Counted from the stretch's first letter, positions 54,815 to 64,000 are shown. The stretch is 64,000 nt of DNA from Paenibacillus sp. VTT E-133291 (GCF_002264395.1 NZ_NFVA01000018.1:18376-82375); one strand, 5' to 3'. Numbers and translations are program-made. The notes: generated by a model not told the origin, from the sequence alone.

Positions 54815-55645
54815 TCAATCGAAAATATTATAAAACCGCGATCCATCATAAAAAGTGATTATCGTCGTAGTGATTGCAATCAGAGCGAATAAGATCAAAG
54901 CAATATAATCATTTCTTGAGAAAGGACGACTGCTGTACCAAGTCCGTTTATTCTGTGTTCCAAAGCCACGTAATTCCATAGCCGTACTAATATTCTCAAT
55001 GCGTTCAATGCTGGTCAGAATCAAAGGCATAAGAATTGAAATAATATTTTTAAGCCGTTTAGGCAGCTTTTCTTTTCGAGAGATGTCTATTCCCCGTGCC
55101 TGAGCGGAGAACGAAATATTCTCATAATCTCTTTGGATATCCGGAATGTACCGCAGCGCAAGCGATACAGAATATGCAATTTTATAATTCACACCAATCC
55201 GGTTTAAAGACGCTGCGAATTCACTAGGATTTGTCGTTAGAAGGAACAACAGTGCCATGGGAATGACCACTGCATACTTAAGGGCAATATTTAATTGATA
55301 GAATAGCTGCTCATATGTTACGGTATACCGACCTACAAGATGAACAATATCATGCCGTGAACCGTATACCTTTACACCTTCCAATGGAGAAAAAATAAAG
55401 ATAGCTATATGATTAAGCACAAAGAAGATCAGGATAAAATATAGTACAAAAGCATAATCCTGAAATTGAACTTTAGAGACTCTAAAGGCAATCAAACTAA
55501 ATAATAGCATCACTATTAGACATCTTGTATCATATGTAATCATCCCTGTCACAGACCACACTATAAATAAAATCAGCTTAGTGGCGCCTGTAAGACGGTG
55601 AACAGGTGAATCCTGCTTCGTAAAAGTTAACATTGTGGCCTTCAT
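54815..55645 (-). CDS. ECF transporter T component
   Basis: A 276-residue EcfT with about five or six membrane segments and the two A-R-G motifs in the cytoplasmic loop (QARGID, ELRGFG) that couple to the ATPases. It overlaps the ATPase gene by 4 bases (ATGA). The chain ends in a short tail after a final membrane segment. Confidence 0.9.
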   Translation of the reverse strand: MKATMLTFTKQDSPVHRLTGATKLILFIVWSVTGMITYDTRCLIVMLLFSLIAFRVSKVQFQDYAFVLYFILIFFVLNHIAIFIFSPLEGVKVYGSRHDIVHLVGRYTVTYEQLFYQLNIALKYAVVIPMALLFLLTTNPSEFAASLNRIGVNYKIAYSVSLALRYIPDIQRDYENISFSAQARGIDISRKEKLPKRLKNIISILMPLILTSIERIENISTAMELRGFGTQNKRTWYSSRPFSRNDYIALILFALIAITTTIITFYDGSRFYNIFD

Positions 55646-57348
55646 CCGCCCCGGCTCCTCCTGTCGTATGTAATAAATCTTCTTACAAACTCTTCTGGCT
55701 GATCCAATTGGACCTTCATAGCCAATGTAAATAGTGAGGTCTCTTTCAAATTAGCAGTCCTCACTACTTCTAAATTGGTTAGCACTCGTTCAGGGCTATC
55801 ATCAGCAAGCTTAACACCATCAGACAACACTACAGCTCTATCGGCATACTCCAGCATAAGATGCATATCATGCGTAATCATAATGACCGTCATTCCCTGT
55901 TCACGAAGCGTCAAAAGAAATTCCATCATTTCGTTATAGTGCCTATAATCCTGTGCTGCAGTCGGCTCATCTAATATGATCACTTCCGGCTCCAGGATCA
56001 TAATAGAAGCAATAGTCACACGTTTCTTCTGACCGTAGCTGAGCGCAGAGATGGGCCAGCTACGAAAAGCGTATAGACCGCATATTTTTAAAACATGATG
56101 CACTCGCTCACGAATAAGCTCCTCAGACACCCCTCGTAATTTAAGGCCTAGCGCAACCTCATCATATAAAAGCGTCTTAGAAATCATATGATTAGGATTC
56201 TGCATCACGAAACCGATCCGCTCTGCCCGCTCCTTAATCGTATCCTTGGCAATATCCCTTCCGTTCATCAATACCGAACCGGAAGTGGGCTTATAAAAGC
56301 CACAGATAAGCTTAGATACCGTGGATTTCCCAGCCCCATTTCTCCCAGCTATACAGACCATTTCTCCTTTATGAATAAGAAGGTTAAGTTTATGAAGTAC
56401 TGGTCTGCTCTTCTCATAACCGAATGAAACATCACGTAGCTCAAGGATAGGTAGACTCTCACGTTTATCCTGCTGCGAATTATTGTTATCATACCAGTAC
56501 TCAAGCTTGCTGGAGCAAGAGTCCAGCTGAATTTCATCTATATGCTGCGGATTCATATCTGATGCAATCGTACATCCTGCATACTTTAAAGCCGTTAAAT
56601 AGAGAGGTTCCCGAATGCCTGCTTCTGAAAGTAAGCCCGTGCTTAATAGCTCAGCGGCTGGCATATCCGCCGCAAGGCGTCCGTCATGGATCACAATAAT
56701 GCGGTCCACCGCACGGTGAAGTACTTCCTCGAGCCTGTGCTCGATAATAATAACCGTTTTACCGGTCTCTTTTTGCACTCGGTCAATAAGCTCAATTGCT
56801 TTTGTGCCGGTATATGGATCTAAGTTTGCCAAAGGCTCATCAAACAACAGGATGTCCACATCACCAACTAGAACGCCAGCTAAGGTCGTTTTTTGCTTCT
56901 GACCACCTGACAATTCCTGAGGTGACGCTCCTAAATATTCGTGGATATCCACGGCTGTTGCTGCAGCCACTACCTTTTCTATCATTTCGGCCTGTTGGAC
57001 CGCGTGATTCTCCAGACTGAAGGCGATATCCTCTCCAACCGTTAATCCAACAAATTGTCCATCCGGGTCTTGCAGTACAGTCCCTACCTGATCCGACAAT
57101 GCTGCAATACTAAGTTCTTTCTGCTCCAGACCCATAATTCGCAATGATCCAGACATTTCACCTTTATAAGCAAAAGGGATGAGTCCGTTTATACAATGAG
57201 CCAGTGTACTTTTCCCAGAACCAGAGGGTCCCACAATAAGTACCTTCTCCCCTTCGGCAATCGTTAAGTTAATATCTGTGAGTGTAGGCTCCTGCTGTGC
57301 TCGATATTGAAAACTAAAATCCTTAAATTCAATCACTGCTTTTTTCAT
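55642..57348 (-). CDS. ECF transporter ATPase, two ABC domains fused
   Basis: A 568-residue double ABC ATPase. Walker A 1 GPSGSGKST (40-48), signature LSGGQKQK (about 142), then a second set: GRNGAGKST (about 334) and LSYGQKKR (about 435). A 45-residue linker separates the halves. It powers the S component encoded upstream. AGGAAGG precedes the ATG. Such double ATPases are typical of the YkoD type, but the S gene here is UPF0397, not YkoE. Confidence 0.92.
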   Translation of the reverse strand: MKKAVIEFKDFSFQYRAQQEPTLTDINLTIAEGEKVLIVGPSGSGKSTLAHCINGLIPFAYKGEMSGSLRIMGLEQKELSIAALSDQVGTVLQDPDGQFVGLTVGEDIAFSLENHAVQQAEMIEKVVAAATAVDIHEYLGASPQELSGGQKQKTTLAGVLVGDVDILLFDEPLANLDPYTGTKAIELIDRVQKETGKTVIIIEHRLEEVLHRAVDRIIVIHDGRLAADMPAAELLSTGLLSEAGIREPLYLTALKYAGCTIASDMNPQHIDEIQLDSCSSKLEYWYDNNNSQQDKRESLPILELRDVSFGYEKSRPVLHKLNLLIHKGEMVCIAGRNGAGKSTVSKLICGFYKPTSGSVLMNGRDIAKDTIKERAERIGFVMQNPNHMISKTLLYDEVALGLKLRGVSEELIRERVHHVLKICGLYAFRSWPISALSYGQKKRVTIASIMILEPEVIILDEPTAAQDYRHYNEMMEFLLTLREQGMTVIMITHDMHLMLEYADRAVVLSDGVKLADDSPERVLTNLEVVRTANLKETSLFTLAMKVQLDQPEEFVRRFITYDRRSRGG

Positions 57349-57410
57349 CCTTGACCTTCCTCTTAGCTTCGTTTGAAGAATTTCACTTTCATTATATGTT
57401 TTACAGCCAT

Positions 57411-57437
57411 AAAAAAGCCGGTGATCTCCACCGGCTT
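57411..57437 (-). terminator. Terminator-like hairpin between the ECF S gene and the ATPase gene
   Basis: AAGCCGGTG (57437-57429) and CACCGGCTT (57423-57415) form a perfect 9-bp stem with a 5-base loop, followed by T on the minus strand (57416-57411). It may cause partial termination and lower ATPase/T synthesis compared with S. Confidence 0.8.
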
Positions 57438-57458
57438 TTGGTTTGGATTATATGCTAC

Positions 57459-58019
57459 TCAGGCTTCTCTGGTCAAGCTGCCTTGCTTCGTTCTTGTCTT
57501 TGCATATGCTATTGCCAGTAGAGAACCAATCACTGCCACAGTGACTATATTGGATGCTCCGGCGATAAGTCCTTGTGTGAATACTTTATTCGCCGGTTCC
57601 GCATAGATTAGAATATCCAGTACAGGTGCTACTAAGAACCAGGCGATTGCGTTAGCGACAATCTGGGCCAGATTAAAACGAATCAGTTCCTTTCGTCCGA
57701 ACTCCCCATCATGAATCCCAATTCTAGCCACAAGCAGCCCAACAACGAGCCCAACAATTCCAGAAGCGATCACCCAACTGAACCAAGGGGAACCATAAAA
57801 AATCGCATCCTTCAGTGTATGTCCGATCAGGCCAATGAGTAATCCGGCAAACGGACCGTACAATAGTGCAAACAATGCCAGTAAAGCGTATGTAGTCTCA
57901 ATGTTAGTGTTTGGAATTCCGGATGGAATCGAACCGAACCTGCCCAAAATAACGAATAAAGCAGAACCGATACCAATCGCAACAATCGTCTTAATCGATA
58001 ACACCTTTTGTTTTGCCAT
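57459..58019 (-). CDS. ECF transporter S component, UPF0397 family
   Basis: A 186-residue protein with about six membrane segments. The motifs [10 protein letters not shown] near the start, P-N-T-N-I-E and [11 protein letters not shown] mark UPF0397. Pfam calls this family riboflavin-type; its true vitamin is not known, so no substrate is claimed. GGGGGAG is 8 bases before the ATG. A terminator lies between this gene and the ATPase. Confidence 0.85.
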   Translation of the reverse strand: MAKQKVLSIKTIVAIGIGSALFVILGRFGSIPSGIPNTNIETTYALLALFALLYGPFAGLLIGLIGHTLKDAIFYGSPWFSWVIASGIVGLVVGLLVARIGIHDGEFGRKELIRFNLAQIVANAIAWFLVAPVLDILIYAEPANKVFTQGLIAGASNIVTVAVIGSLLAIAYAKTRTKQGSLTREA

Positions 58020-58097
58020 ATTTTCATCTCCCCCAAAGCTTCTTTTTATTTTATGTAATTATACATCGGAATAGTCGGAATTAATATAGATTAAAAT

Positions 58098-58138
58098 AAA
58101 AAAATCTGCAAAGCCAACATTAATGTTGGCTTTGCAGA
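58098..58138 (-). terminator. Terminator after the Big2-repeat protein gene
   Basis: TCTGCAAAGCCAACA (58105-58119) and TGTTGGCTTTGCAGA (58124-58138) form a perfect 15-bp stem with a 4-base loop. T7 follows on the minus strand. Confidence 0.95.
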
Positions 58139-58177
58139 CCCAAACCACTTATAGAGTTATTATATGATTTGCTTCAT

Positions 58178-60406
58178 CTATTTCACAGTAACGGTAACCG
58201 TCACTGTCTTGGTACCAATCTTTCCTTTAATGGATGCCGTTCCTTTGCTCACAGCTACAATCTGACCGCTAGCAGATACTCTAGCTACAGAAGGCTTAGA
58301 GCTAGTCCACGCCGCACTTCCAGTAACAATAGCGGTCTTCCCCGTATCATACTGCGCAATCACAACTGCATTCTGAACAGCTCCCGGAGCCATCTTCAGT
58401 CTAGTCTCGTTGACAGTCAACTTCATTAGCTTAGGAACTACATTAATTTTGACACTAGCAGCGAGCCCTTGGTAAGAACCTGATAACGTCGCAGTTCCTT
58501 CTGTTATGGCTTTAACAGATGTACTTTTAACCGTGGCAACAGCTTCATTCGAGGACTCCCAATTCATGCTGCTGGAGATATTCCCCGTCTTACCATTAGA
58601 GTAGTAAGCCGTTACCTTTATGGATTTAGAACCTTTAATATTCAATTCAATCGCATTCGGTTCTACAACAATTTTAGTAACTTTTTGTTCAATAGTAACC
58701 GGGATACTAATAGTCTTATTAGCGTAGGTTCCCTTTAAAGTGGCAGAACCCTTCACTAGTCCTTTGATTACCTTGCCTGAAGAGGTTGTCTTGATAATTG
58801 CATTCGTACCGGTAATCTCCCACTCCATAGTACCTGTAGCATCGAGTTCATTCCCATTTTCCATCACAGCTTTGACTTCAGGAACAGCCTTCTCTTCACC
58901 AGTAACAATCACAACGTTTTCCTCTGGTCCGAGCAAAATATGAACCTTATCTTTAACTGTAACACTCACTACAACACTTTTTTCCCGGATAGCCGCTTTG
59001 GAGGAGGTAGGATTCTCTGATTTTATTTTGCCGACAATATTAACAGTACCAGCCTTTTCAGCAACGAGCTTGCCATCTTTGATGGTGGCAATATCATCAT
59101 TGGCAGAAGTCCACTCAATTTCTTGACTGAGATCCAGCTTCGTGCCGTCTAGCTTAGTTCCGTTTACCTTTGGCAAACTTACGGAATCCTCTGTGTACAT
59201 GTCCAGTTCCGTTTTATCAGCTTCCAACTCTGTAATCGTAGGATATACCATCAACTTAAAGCTTTTACTAATCCCTCTGTATTCTGCTTTAATAACCGAT
59301 GTTCCCACTGCTTTTGCGGTGATCGCTGCAGCATCAGTACCCGCAGTAACCGTCGCCGCGAGTTGGTTGTCCGAACTCCATACTGCACTACTGGATACAT
59401 TCGGAGTGGAATTCGCAGCATCTCGAACTTCTGCTTTAACGTTCAAGCTCTCACCCATAAACAAGAATTGATCGCCTGATGGAGTAAGCAATAACGCCTC
59501 GTAAGGAGCACGTACATATACATCCACAGTTTGTGTAATCCCCAGATAAGATACTGTAATTACAGCTTTTCCTGCGGACAGTACTTTGATTTCTCCCTTG
59601 TCTACAGTAGCGACACTTGTATTAGAAGAAGACCATTCCGCTTTCTCTGAAATATCATTTGGGGTCGTCTTTGTAGTCTCTTTGGTAAACGCAGTTACTT
59701 TCACCGGATTATCACCAACGAGCATTTCAATTTCCTTAATTACGATGCCCTTATCATTTTTAAGCTCAATTTCAGAATAAGGCAATTTCACTACCGCTTT
59801 AAAGGTTGCTGTTAAGTCCTTATATTTGGCAGTAATGGTTGAAGTACCTTCACCCGCTAGTGTGATCTTACCTTCTGCAATCGTCAATACGCTTGTATTG
59901 GAGCTGCTCCAAGTGGTATCAGCCGTTACATCCTTGGCAGAAGTCGCTGTTTCGCCACCAATCGCATTGGCTTTGACCAACAGTTTATCCTCTTCGTCAC
60001 CCAATTTATAGTTCCCTTCGGAGCTATATTCGAGCTTCAATTCTTTGATCGGATGTGATACCTCTACTTCTATAGTAGCGAGTGCATGATTATAAGTAGC
60101 TGTAATAATAGCCTTTCCGCTATCTATCGGAGTCAATAAGCCATTTACTACTTTTACAGCGTTAGTGTTAGAAGAATTCCATACCACTGCACCCGTCACA
60201 TCTCTTTTGGAGGAGGACCCTTCTACATTCGCATATATCTTCAGTTGCTTTGGCGTTTGTCCAACCGTAAGCTGCAGTTTGGCTGAGCTTTCAAACTCAA
60301 TCGAGTTGATATCGCCGGCAGCTGCAAAGACACTTACCGGAAAAACCGCAGTAGCTAACAATATCATGATGAGGAGCATTTTCGTCATTTTCCTGTACAC
60401 AGTCAT
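58178..60406 (-). CDS. Secreted protein with eight Big2-like Ig repeats
   Basis: A 742-residue protein. Residues 1-29 are a signal peptide (cut after F-A-A). The rest is eight tandem Ig-like group 2 domains, each about 80-95 residues, recognisable by W-S-S-S-N-x-x-V-A-x-V, then a G-x-A-x-I-T-x-x-Y element near the end of each unit. The last ends in V-T-V-T-V-K at the C-terminus, with no anchor or SLH domain. It is probably released or bound to the surface; no partner is known. AAGGGAGAG precedes the ATG. Confidence 0.9.
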   Translation of the reverse strand: MTVYRKMTKMLLIMILLATAVFPVSVFAAAGDINSIEFESSAKLQLTVGQTPKQLKIYANVEGSSSKRDVTGAVVWNSSNTNAVKVVNGLLTPIDSGKAIITATYNHALATIEVEVSHPIKELKLEYSSEGNYKLGDEEDKLLVKANAIGGETATSAKDVTADTTWSSSNTSVLTIAEGKITLAGEGTSTITAKYKDLTATFKAVVKLPYSEIELKNDKGIVIKEIEMLVGDNPVKVTAFTKETTKTTPNDISEKAEWSSSNTSVATVDKGEIKVLSAGKAVITVSYLGITQTVDVYVRAPYEALLLTPSGDQFLFMGESLNVKAEVRDAANSTPNVSSSAVWSSDNQLAATVTAGTDAAAITAKAVGTSVIKAEYRGISKSFKLMVYPTITELEADKTELDMYTEDSVSLPKVNGTKLDGTKLDLSQEIEWTSANDDIATIKDGKLVAEKAGTVNIVGKIKSENPTSSKAAIREKSVVVSVTVKDKVHILLGPEENVVIVTGEEKAVPEVKAVMENGNELDATGTMEWEITGTNAIIKTTSSGKVIKGLVKGSATLKGTYANKTISIPVTIEQKVTKIVVEPNAIELNIKGSKSIKVTAYYSNGKTGNISSSMNWESSNEAVATVKSTSVKAITEGTATLSGSYQGLAASVKINVVPKLMKLTVNETRLKMAPGAVQNAVVIAQYDTGKTAIVTGSAAWTSSKPSVARVSASGQIVAVSKGTASIKGKIGTKTVTVTVTVK

Positions 60407-60551
60407 TTGTTCTCTCCCTTAGGTTATAATGTCGTTTGGTGGTTTATCCCCACACTCTTTTACTTATATCGACAATTGTACACCAAGTGTTTACCCTATA
60501 ACTCCATAAAGCCAAATTCAGGACTTTCAGACTAGATAATCAGGTGTAGGG

Positions 60552-60580
60552 TTGATCAATATATTAGGAAGTAATATGCT
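60552..60580 (+). promoter_or_regulatory. Possible azlCD promoter
   Basis: TTGATC (60552-60557) and TATGCT (60575-60580) are 17 bases apart on the plus strand, 37 bases upstream of azlC. The match is moderate. Confidence 0.45.
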
Positions 60581-60617
60581 AGCTACTACATTCTTTTTTT
60601 GAACCAAGGGGGCTACG

Positions 60618-61352
60618 ATGAGTATAGAGAACTTTCAACTAGAGACAATCCCTACTCCAATAGAGGAAGATAGCTTCCTTAAAGGGGTAAAAGATTGCAT
60701 TCCCACACTACTCGGTTATTTGAGCATTGGACTTGCAGCAGGTGTTGTTCAAAAGACCGCCGGGCTGAGCATTGCTGAGATTGCCTTGATAAGTCTGATG
60801 CTTTATGCCGGTTCAGCACAGTTTATAGCTGCTGGAATGATAGCTGTAAGCAGCTCGCCTGTTGCTATTATTGTTACGATATTTATCGTGAATCTTCGTC
60901 ACATTTTGCTTAGTGCAGCTCTTTCACCTTATTTCCGGCATCTTACCCCACTGAGAAACATGCTGGTTGGAACCCTGCTGACAGATGAGACCTTTGGAGT
61001 TGCTATTAATCAAACAGTGAATAAGCAACAAATCAGTGAAAAATGGATGCATGGCCTTAATCTCACTGCCTATTTAAATTGGTTTATTGCGAATATAGCA
61101 GGAGCTTTTTTGGCACAGTGGATTTCTGATCCAGATCAATTCGGTCTACAGTTTGCTTTACCTGCCATGTTCATTGGCATCCTTGTTATTTCCATGATTG
61201 ATCGTAATAAAATAAAACTTGATTTAGTTGTCGCAATCCTAGCAGTAATCATCGCTGTAGCTAGCTCCTTCGTATTCTCCGGTAGTGTAGGTGTCATTGT
61301 TGCAACGGTCATTGCGTCAACAGTAGGGATGGTGCTTGAAAAATGGAAGTGA
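60618..61352 (+). CDS. azlC: AzlC family branched-chain amino acid exporter subunit
   Basis: A 244-residue AzlC with about seven or eight membrane segments and the opening P-T-L-L-G-Y-L-S-I-G-L-A-A-G. AzlCD exports branched-chain amino acids and their analogues. AAGGGGG is just before the ATG. It overlaps azlD by 10 bases. No Lrp or T-box element is seen upstream. Confidence 0.92.
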   Translation: MSIENFQLETIPTPIEEDSFLKGVKDCIPTLLGYLSIGLAAGVVQKTAGLSIAEIALISLMLYAGSAQFIAAGMIAVSSSPVAIIVTIFIVNLRHILLSAALSPYFRHLTPLRNMLVGTLLTDETFGVAINQTVNKQQISEKWMHGLNLTAYLNWFIANIAGAFLAQWISDPDQFGLQFALPAMFIGILVISMIDRNKIKLDLVVAILAVIIAVASSFVFSGSVGVIVATVIASTVGMVLEKWK

Positions 61353-61669
61353 GATGGGATGTATTTTTGATTATTCTAGGGGCGGCTTTGGTAACCTTCA
61401 TTCCAAGGGTGGTTCCATTAATGATTCTAAGCCGATTCGAATTGCCTGAATGGGGAATGCGCTGGTTAAATTATGTTCCTATCTCTGTTATGGCGGCACT
61501 AATAGGTCAGGAGATCCTCTTAAATGATGGAAAATTCTCACCTATAGCTAATAACGTTGAGCTTTTTGCGGCAATCCCTACTTTTTGGATCGCTATAAAG
61601 ACCCGGAGTTTGCTAGGAACTGTGCTGGCGGGGATTGTTTCGATTATGATCCTTCGAATGTTTTTTTGA
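61343..61669 (+). CDS. azlD: AzlD family subunit
   Basis: A 108-residue AzlD with three or four membrane segments and R-V-V-P-L-M-I-L near the start. The ATG lies inside the end of azlC. It is the small partner of AzlC in the exporter. Confidence 0.92.
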   Translation: MEVRWDVFLIILGAALVTFIPRVVPLMILSRFELPEWGMRWLNYVPISVMAALIGQEILLNDGKFSPIANNVELFAAIPTFWIAIKTRSLLGTVLAGIVSIMILRMFF

Positions 61670-61696
61670 TCTACTCCATACCCAGCAACAAAAACA

Positions 61697-61746
61697 CAGA
61701 GCAGCCATTCTCCACTAACGGAAGTTGGCTGCTCTGTTGTCTACTT
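61697..61746. terminator. Terminator shared by azlD and mtaB
   Basis: CAGAGCAGCCA (61697-61707) and TGGCTGCTCTG (61736-61746) form an 11-bp stem. T-rich sequence flanks it on both strands (GTGTTTTTG on minus). Confidence 0.8.
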
Positions 61747-61761
61747 ACTTCTGTCTATTAC

Positions 61762-63105
61762 TTAAAGGACAGCCTGCTTAAGACCGCTCTGACTAACCCC
61801 GACCAATTCGCCTCGGCATTCGTTCACACCAGCTTCGGTGATCTTCACCTCACAAAGTTCTCCTTGAAGTGAATCCTCTCCATCAAAGAAGACCTGCAAA
61901 TAGTTGTCACTGAATCCATGCTGGATATTACGGCCCGGAGCTCCTTTAGCGGATCTTTCCGGAATCACACTAAGCGTCTTTCCTACAAACTTACGGGCAT
62001 ATGCTAATTGCATTTCTTCGGATAGATCAATCAGCTCCTGCACACGTACATTTTTGATCTCTTCATCAATCTGATTGTCCATCCGCGCTGCAGGAGTACC
62101 TGTCCGCTTGGAATACGGGAATACATGCATCTCCGAGTAATTTACAGCCTTCATGAAATCGTATCCGGCACGGAACATCTCATCGGTCTCACCCGGGAAT
62201 CCAACGATAACGTCAGTGGTAATCCCGACATCTGGCATCGCCTGGCGGATCAATTGCATTTTGGTGTAATACTCTTCTGTCGTATATTTACGGCGCATCG
62301 CTTTCAGCACATCATTATGACCGGCTTGTAACGGAATATGCAGATGACGGCACATTTTGGAGGAGCGGTTCAGCACCTCAAGCAGCTTCTCATCAATCTG
62401 ACTAGCTTCAATAGAACTGATACGCACCCGTTCCAGACCATCTACCTTATCTAGATCCCACAGTAAATCGGAAAGTCGGTAATTATCAAGATCATCACCG
62501 TAACCTCCGGTATGAATACCCGTTAGCACAAACTCCTTATACCCTGCTTCTACCAATTGATGCGCTTGAGCTACGATGCTTTTTGGATCACGGCTACGCG
62601 AAAGTCCACGCGACCATGGAATGATGCAGAAGGTGCAGAAGTTGTTACAACCATCCTGAATCTTCATAAAGGCACGCGTCCGATCCGCAAAGCCTGGCAC
62701 ATCCATCTCTTCGAACTCACGTGTCTTCATAATATTACGCACAGCATTGACCGGCTGACGTGAGGCTTCAATATTCTTCACATGTGTCATGATCTGATCG
62801 CGGTCCTGGTTACCGATGACAAGGTCAACTCCAGGAATATCTAGAATCTCCCCAGGAGAGGTTTGTGCGTAACAGCCTGTTACGGCTACGATGGCCTCTG
62901 GATTACGGCGCACGGCGCGTCGGATCATTTGACGGCTTTTTTTGTCACCTGTGTTAGTTACTGTACAAGTATTAATCAGATATACATCGGCGGGACCCTC
63001 GAAATCAACCTGCTCGTAACCTTCATTTTTAAATAGCTGCCAAATGGCTTCGGTATCATAGAAATTCACTTTACAACCTAAAGTATAAAACGCTACGGAT
63101 GGCAT
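61762..63105 (-). CDS. mtaB: tRNA threonylcarbamoyladenosine (2-) methylthiotransferase MtaB
   Basis: A 447-residue radical-SAM enzyme that turns t6A37 into ms2t6A37. N-terminal Fe-S cysteines are C11, C47 and C78; the radical-SAM cluster is C153-x3-C157-x2-C160; a TRAM domain follows at the C-terminus. It starts 8 bases after GGAG at the end of rsmE, 3 bases from the stop, so the two are in one unit (as rsmE-mtaB in B. subtilis). Confidence 0.95.
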   Translation of the reverse strand: MPSVAFYTLGCKVNFYDTEAIWQLFKNEGYEQVDFEGPADVYLINTCTVTNTGDKKSRQMIRRAVRRNPEAIVAVTGCYAQTSPGEILDIPGVDLVIGNQDRDQIMTHVKNIEASRQPVNAVRNIMKTREFEEMDVPGFADRTRAFMKIQDGCNNFCTFCIIPWSRGLSRSRDPKSIVAQAHQLVEAGYKEFVLTGIHTGGYGDDLDNYRLSDLLWDLDKVDGLERVRISSIEASQIDEKLLEVLNRSSKMCRHLHIPLQAGHNDVLKAMRRKYTTEEYYTKMQLIRQAMPDVGITTDVIVGFPGETDEMFRAGYDFMKAVNYSEMHVFPYSKRTGTPAARMDNQIDEEIKNVRVQELIDLSEEMQLAYARKFVGKTLSVIPERSAKGAPGRNIQHGFSDNYLQVFFDGEDSLQGELCEVKITEAGVNECRGELVGVSQSGLKQAVL

Positions 63106-63108
63106 CTC

Positions 63109-63873
63109 TTAAGCTCCTCCCATTTCTCCAGATTCATATAATATACAAGCAGCGGCAACCATGCCCGCTGTCTCACAGCGCAGAATTCGCCGTCCCAGTC
63201 CTACGGATACTGCCCCGGCTTCTTCTGCCTTGAGGCATTCCTCCGGAGTAAAACCTCCTTCAGGACCAACCACAACCATAACTTTCCCGCCAGATTGCGG
63301 TGAAAGCGATGCTAACCATGGAGCAACGCTGCTTCGAAGCTGCAAGCCTTCCTCTTTTTCATAACAGAAATAAACAGCATCATATTCACTAAAAGTCTGT
63401 AAAAGCTGCTTCCAGGACAAAGGTGATCCTACAGACGGAACGATGTTCCGATGAGCCTGTTCGGCAGCTTCCTTACAAATTTTACGCCAGCGATCCAGTC
63501 GTTTGCTTTCTTTACGCTCGTCGTATTGCACTATTGTGCGTTCTGACAGAAAAGGAACAAAGCCTACAGCACCAATCTCTGTACACTTCTGAATGACAGT
63601 TTCCATCTTATCGGCTTTAGGCAAGCTCTGTGCGACTGTAATTTTAATTCGAGGTTCATGCGTCATCTCCAGGGACTCCAGAATGTTCACAGTGACTTCC
63701 CCAATTTCAATCTGCGCAATCTCTACTAATGCCTCACGCGAAACACCATCGCTAACAATAAGCTTGTCCCCTGCCTTACCACGCATCACTTTAGCGATAT
63801 GACGGGCGTCTTCCCCATCAATTCTCACGGTATCCGCACCAAACTGCTCCGGTGTAACGAAATATCGCTGCAT
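63109..63873 (-). CDS. rsmE: 16S rRNA m3U1498 methyltransferase RsmE
   Basis: A 254-residue SPOUT methyltransferase. An N-terminal PUA-like part (1-70) is followed by the knot with V-V-V-G-P-E-G-G-F-T (near 210) and L-G-R-R-I-L-R-C-E-T-A (near 230). It methylates U1498 in the decoding centre. The start site is weak (AGGATG). Copy B of a dispersed repeat lies 36 bases upstream. Confidence 0.95.
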   Translation of the reverse strand: MQRYFVTPEQFGADTVRIDGEDARHIAKVMRGKAGDKLIVSDGVSREALVEIAQIEIGEVTVNILESLEMTHEPRIKITVAQSLPKADKMETVIQKCTEIGAVGFVPFLSERTIVQYDERKESKRLDRWRKICKEAAEQAHRNIVPSVGSPLSWKQLLQTFSEYDAVYFCYEKEEGLQLRSSVAPWLASLSPQSGGKVMVVVGPEGGFTPEECLKAEEAGAVSVGLGRRILRCETAGMVAAACILYESGEMGGA

Positions 63874-63909
63874 CTCATCATCATCCTGTTCATAAATTCA
63901 GTAACAAGT

Positions 63910-64000
63910 ATAAACGCCTTCGGCGTCCCTATAAGGACTGTAAGCGTTTAAACGAGAAATATAAGTCATAAAGTATAGTGTGAAACTTATACTTTCTTAT
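63910..64000. repeat. Dispersed intergenic repeat, copy B (may run past the window edge)
   Basis: Matches copy A (15474-15560) along its length, in the same orientation. It carries ACGCC-TTC-GGCGT, CCCTATAAGG, GAGAAATATAAG and CTTATACTTTCTTAT. AAACGC can pair with the distal GCGTTT as an alternative to the small hairpin. The last base of the match is the window end. Confidence 0.72.

Noticed and set aside
60407..60617. Possible T-box or Lrp-type control upstream of azlCD
   Set aside because: No AGGGTGGNACCGCG motif or terminator/antiterminator pair is visible.
1..64000. Prophage, insertion sequence, or anti-phage defence island
   Set aside because: No integrase, transposase, capsid or defence-type gene was seen; nearly all genes are conserved housekeeping genes.

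Overview
This window reads as core chromosome of a Firmicute of the Paenibacillus type. The evidence is the gene order around the macromolecular-synthesis operon (yqxD-dnaG-rpoD), the glycyl-tRNA T-box in front of glyQS, the yqf sporulation and lipid block, AddAB in place of RecBCD, and YqfC/YqfD sporulation proteins. The RNase P RNA looks like the ancestral class A type, unlike Bacillus subtilis, which has class B. I assign Paenibacillus by inference from gene content and protein sequence; no 16S gene is present.

Layout. 1-5.2 kb: the end of an LCP-family wall protein, ylaH, the ribosome GTPase gene typA, a LiaI/LiaF-like membrane protein and two divergent TerC-family metal transporters. 5.2-10.1 kb: thiI with its cysteine desulfurase, a lytic transglycosylase, and the small conserved genes DUF4190, DUF1540 and ypuI. 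10.4-15.1 kb: a membrane-anchored subtilase, then a MocR-type regulator divergent from an aminotransferase, with operator-like repeats between them. 15.2-26 kb: a YvyF-like zinc-finger/HTH protein, rnpB, yqfO, trmK, a membrane protein, rpoD, dnaG, yqxD, glyS, glyQ and the glycine T-box. 26-39 kb: recO, yqzL, era, cdd, dgkA, ybeY, pgpH, phoH, yqfD, yqfC, floA, an NfeD protease, yqeY, rpsU and a HIT hydrolase, almost all on the minus strand and often overlapping by 1-4 bases. 39.6-52 kb: the repair block addB-addA-sbcD-sbcC, led by a promoter that overlaps a LexA-like box. 52-62 kb: an RlmI-like rRNA methyltransferase, a Na/Pi cotransporter (YqeW-like), an ECF transporter (S, fused ATPase, T), a secreted protein with eight Big2-like repeats, and azlCD. 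62-64 kb: mtaB and rsmE.

The common themes are translation and RNA maturation (typA, thiI, rnpB, trmK, glyQS, era, ybeY, rpsU, yqeY, mtaB, rsmE), DNA replication and repair (dnaG, recO, addAB, sbcCD), and membrane or envelope biology (LCP, dgkA, pgpH, floA/NfeD).

I found no prophage, CRISPR array, insertion sequence or defence cluster. The unexplained signals are intergenic: a roughly 90-base element in two copies, each about 35 bases upstream of a gene; palindromic repeats filling the era-cdd gap; tandem 64-base repeats in the cdd leader; inverted repeats sitting exactly inside the rnpB and typA promoter spacers; and a LexA-like box in front of the addBA-sbcDC block. Starts were moved from the longest reading frame wherever a ribosome binding site and family alignment from memory favoured an internal codon.
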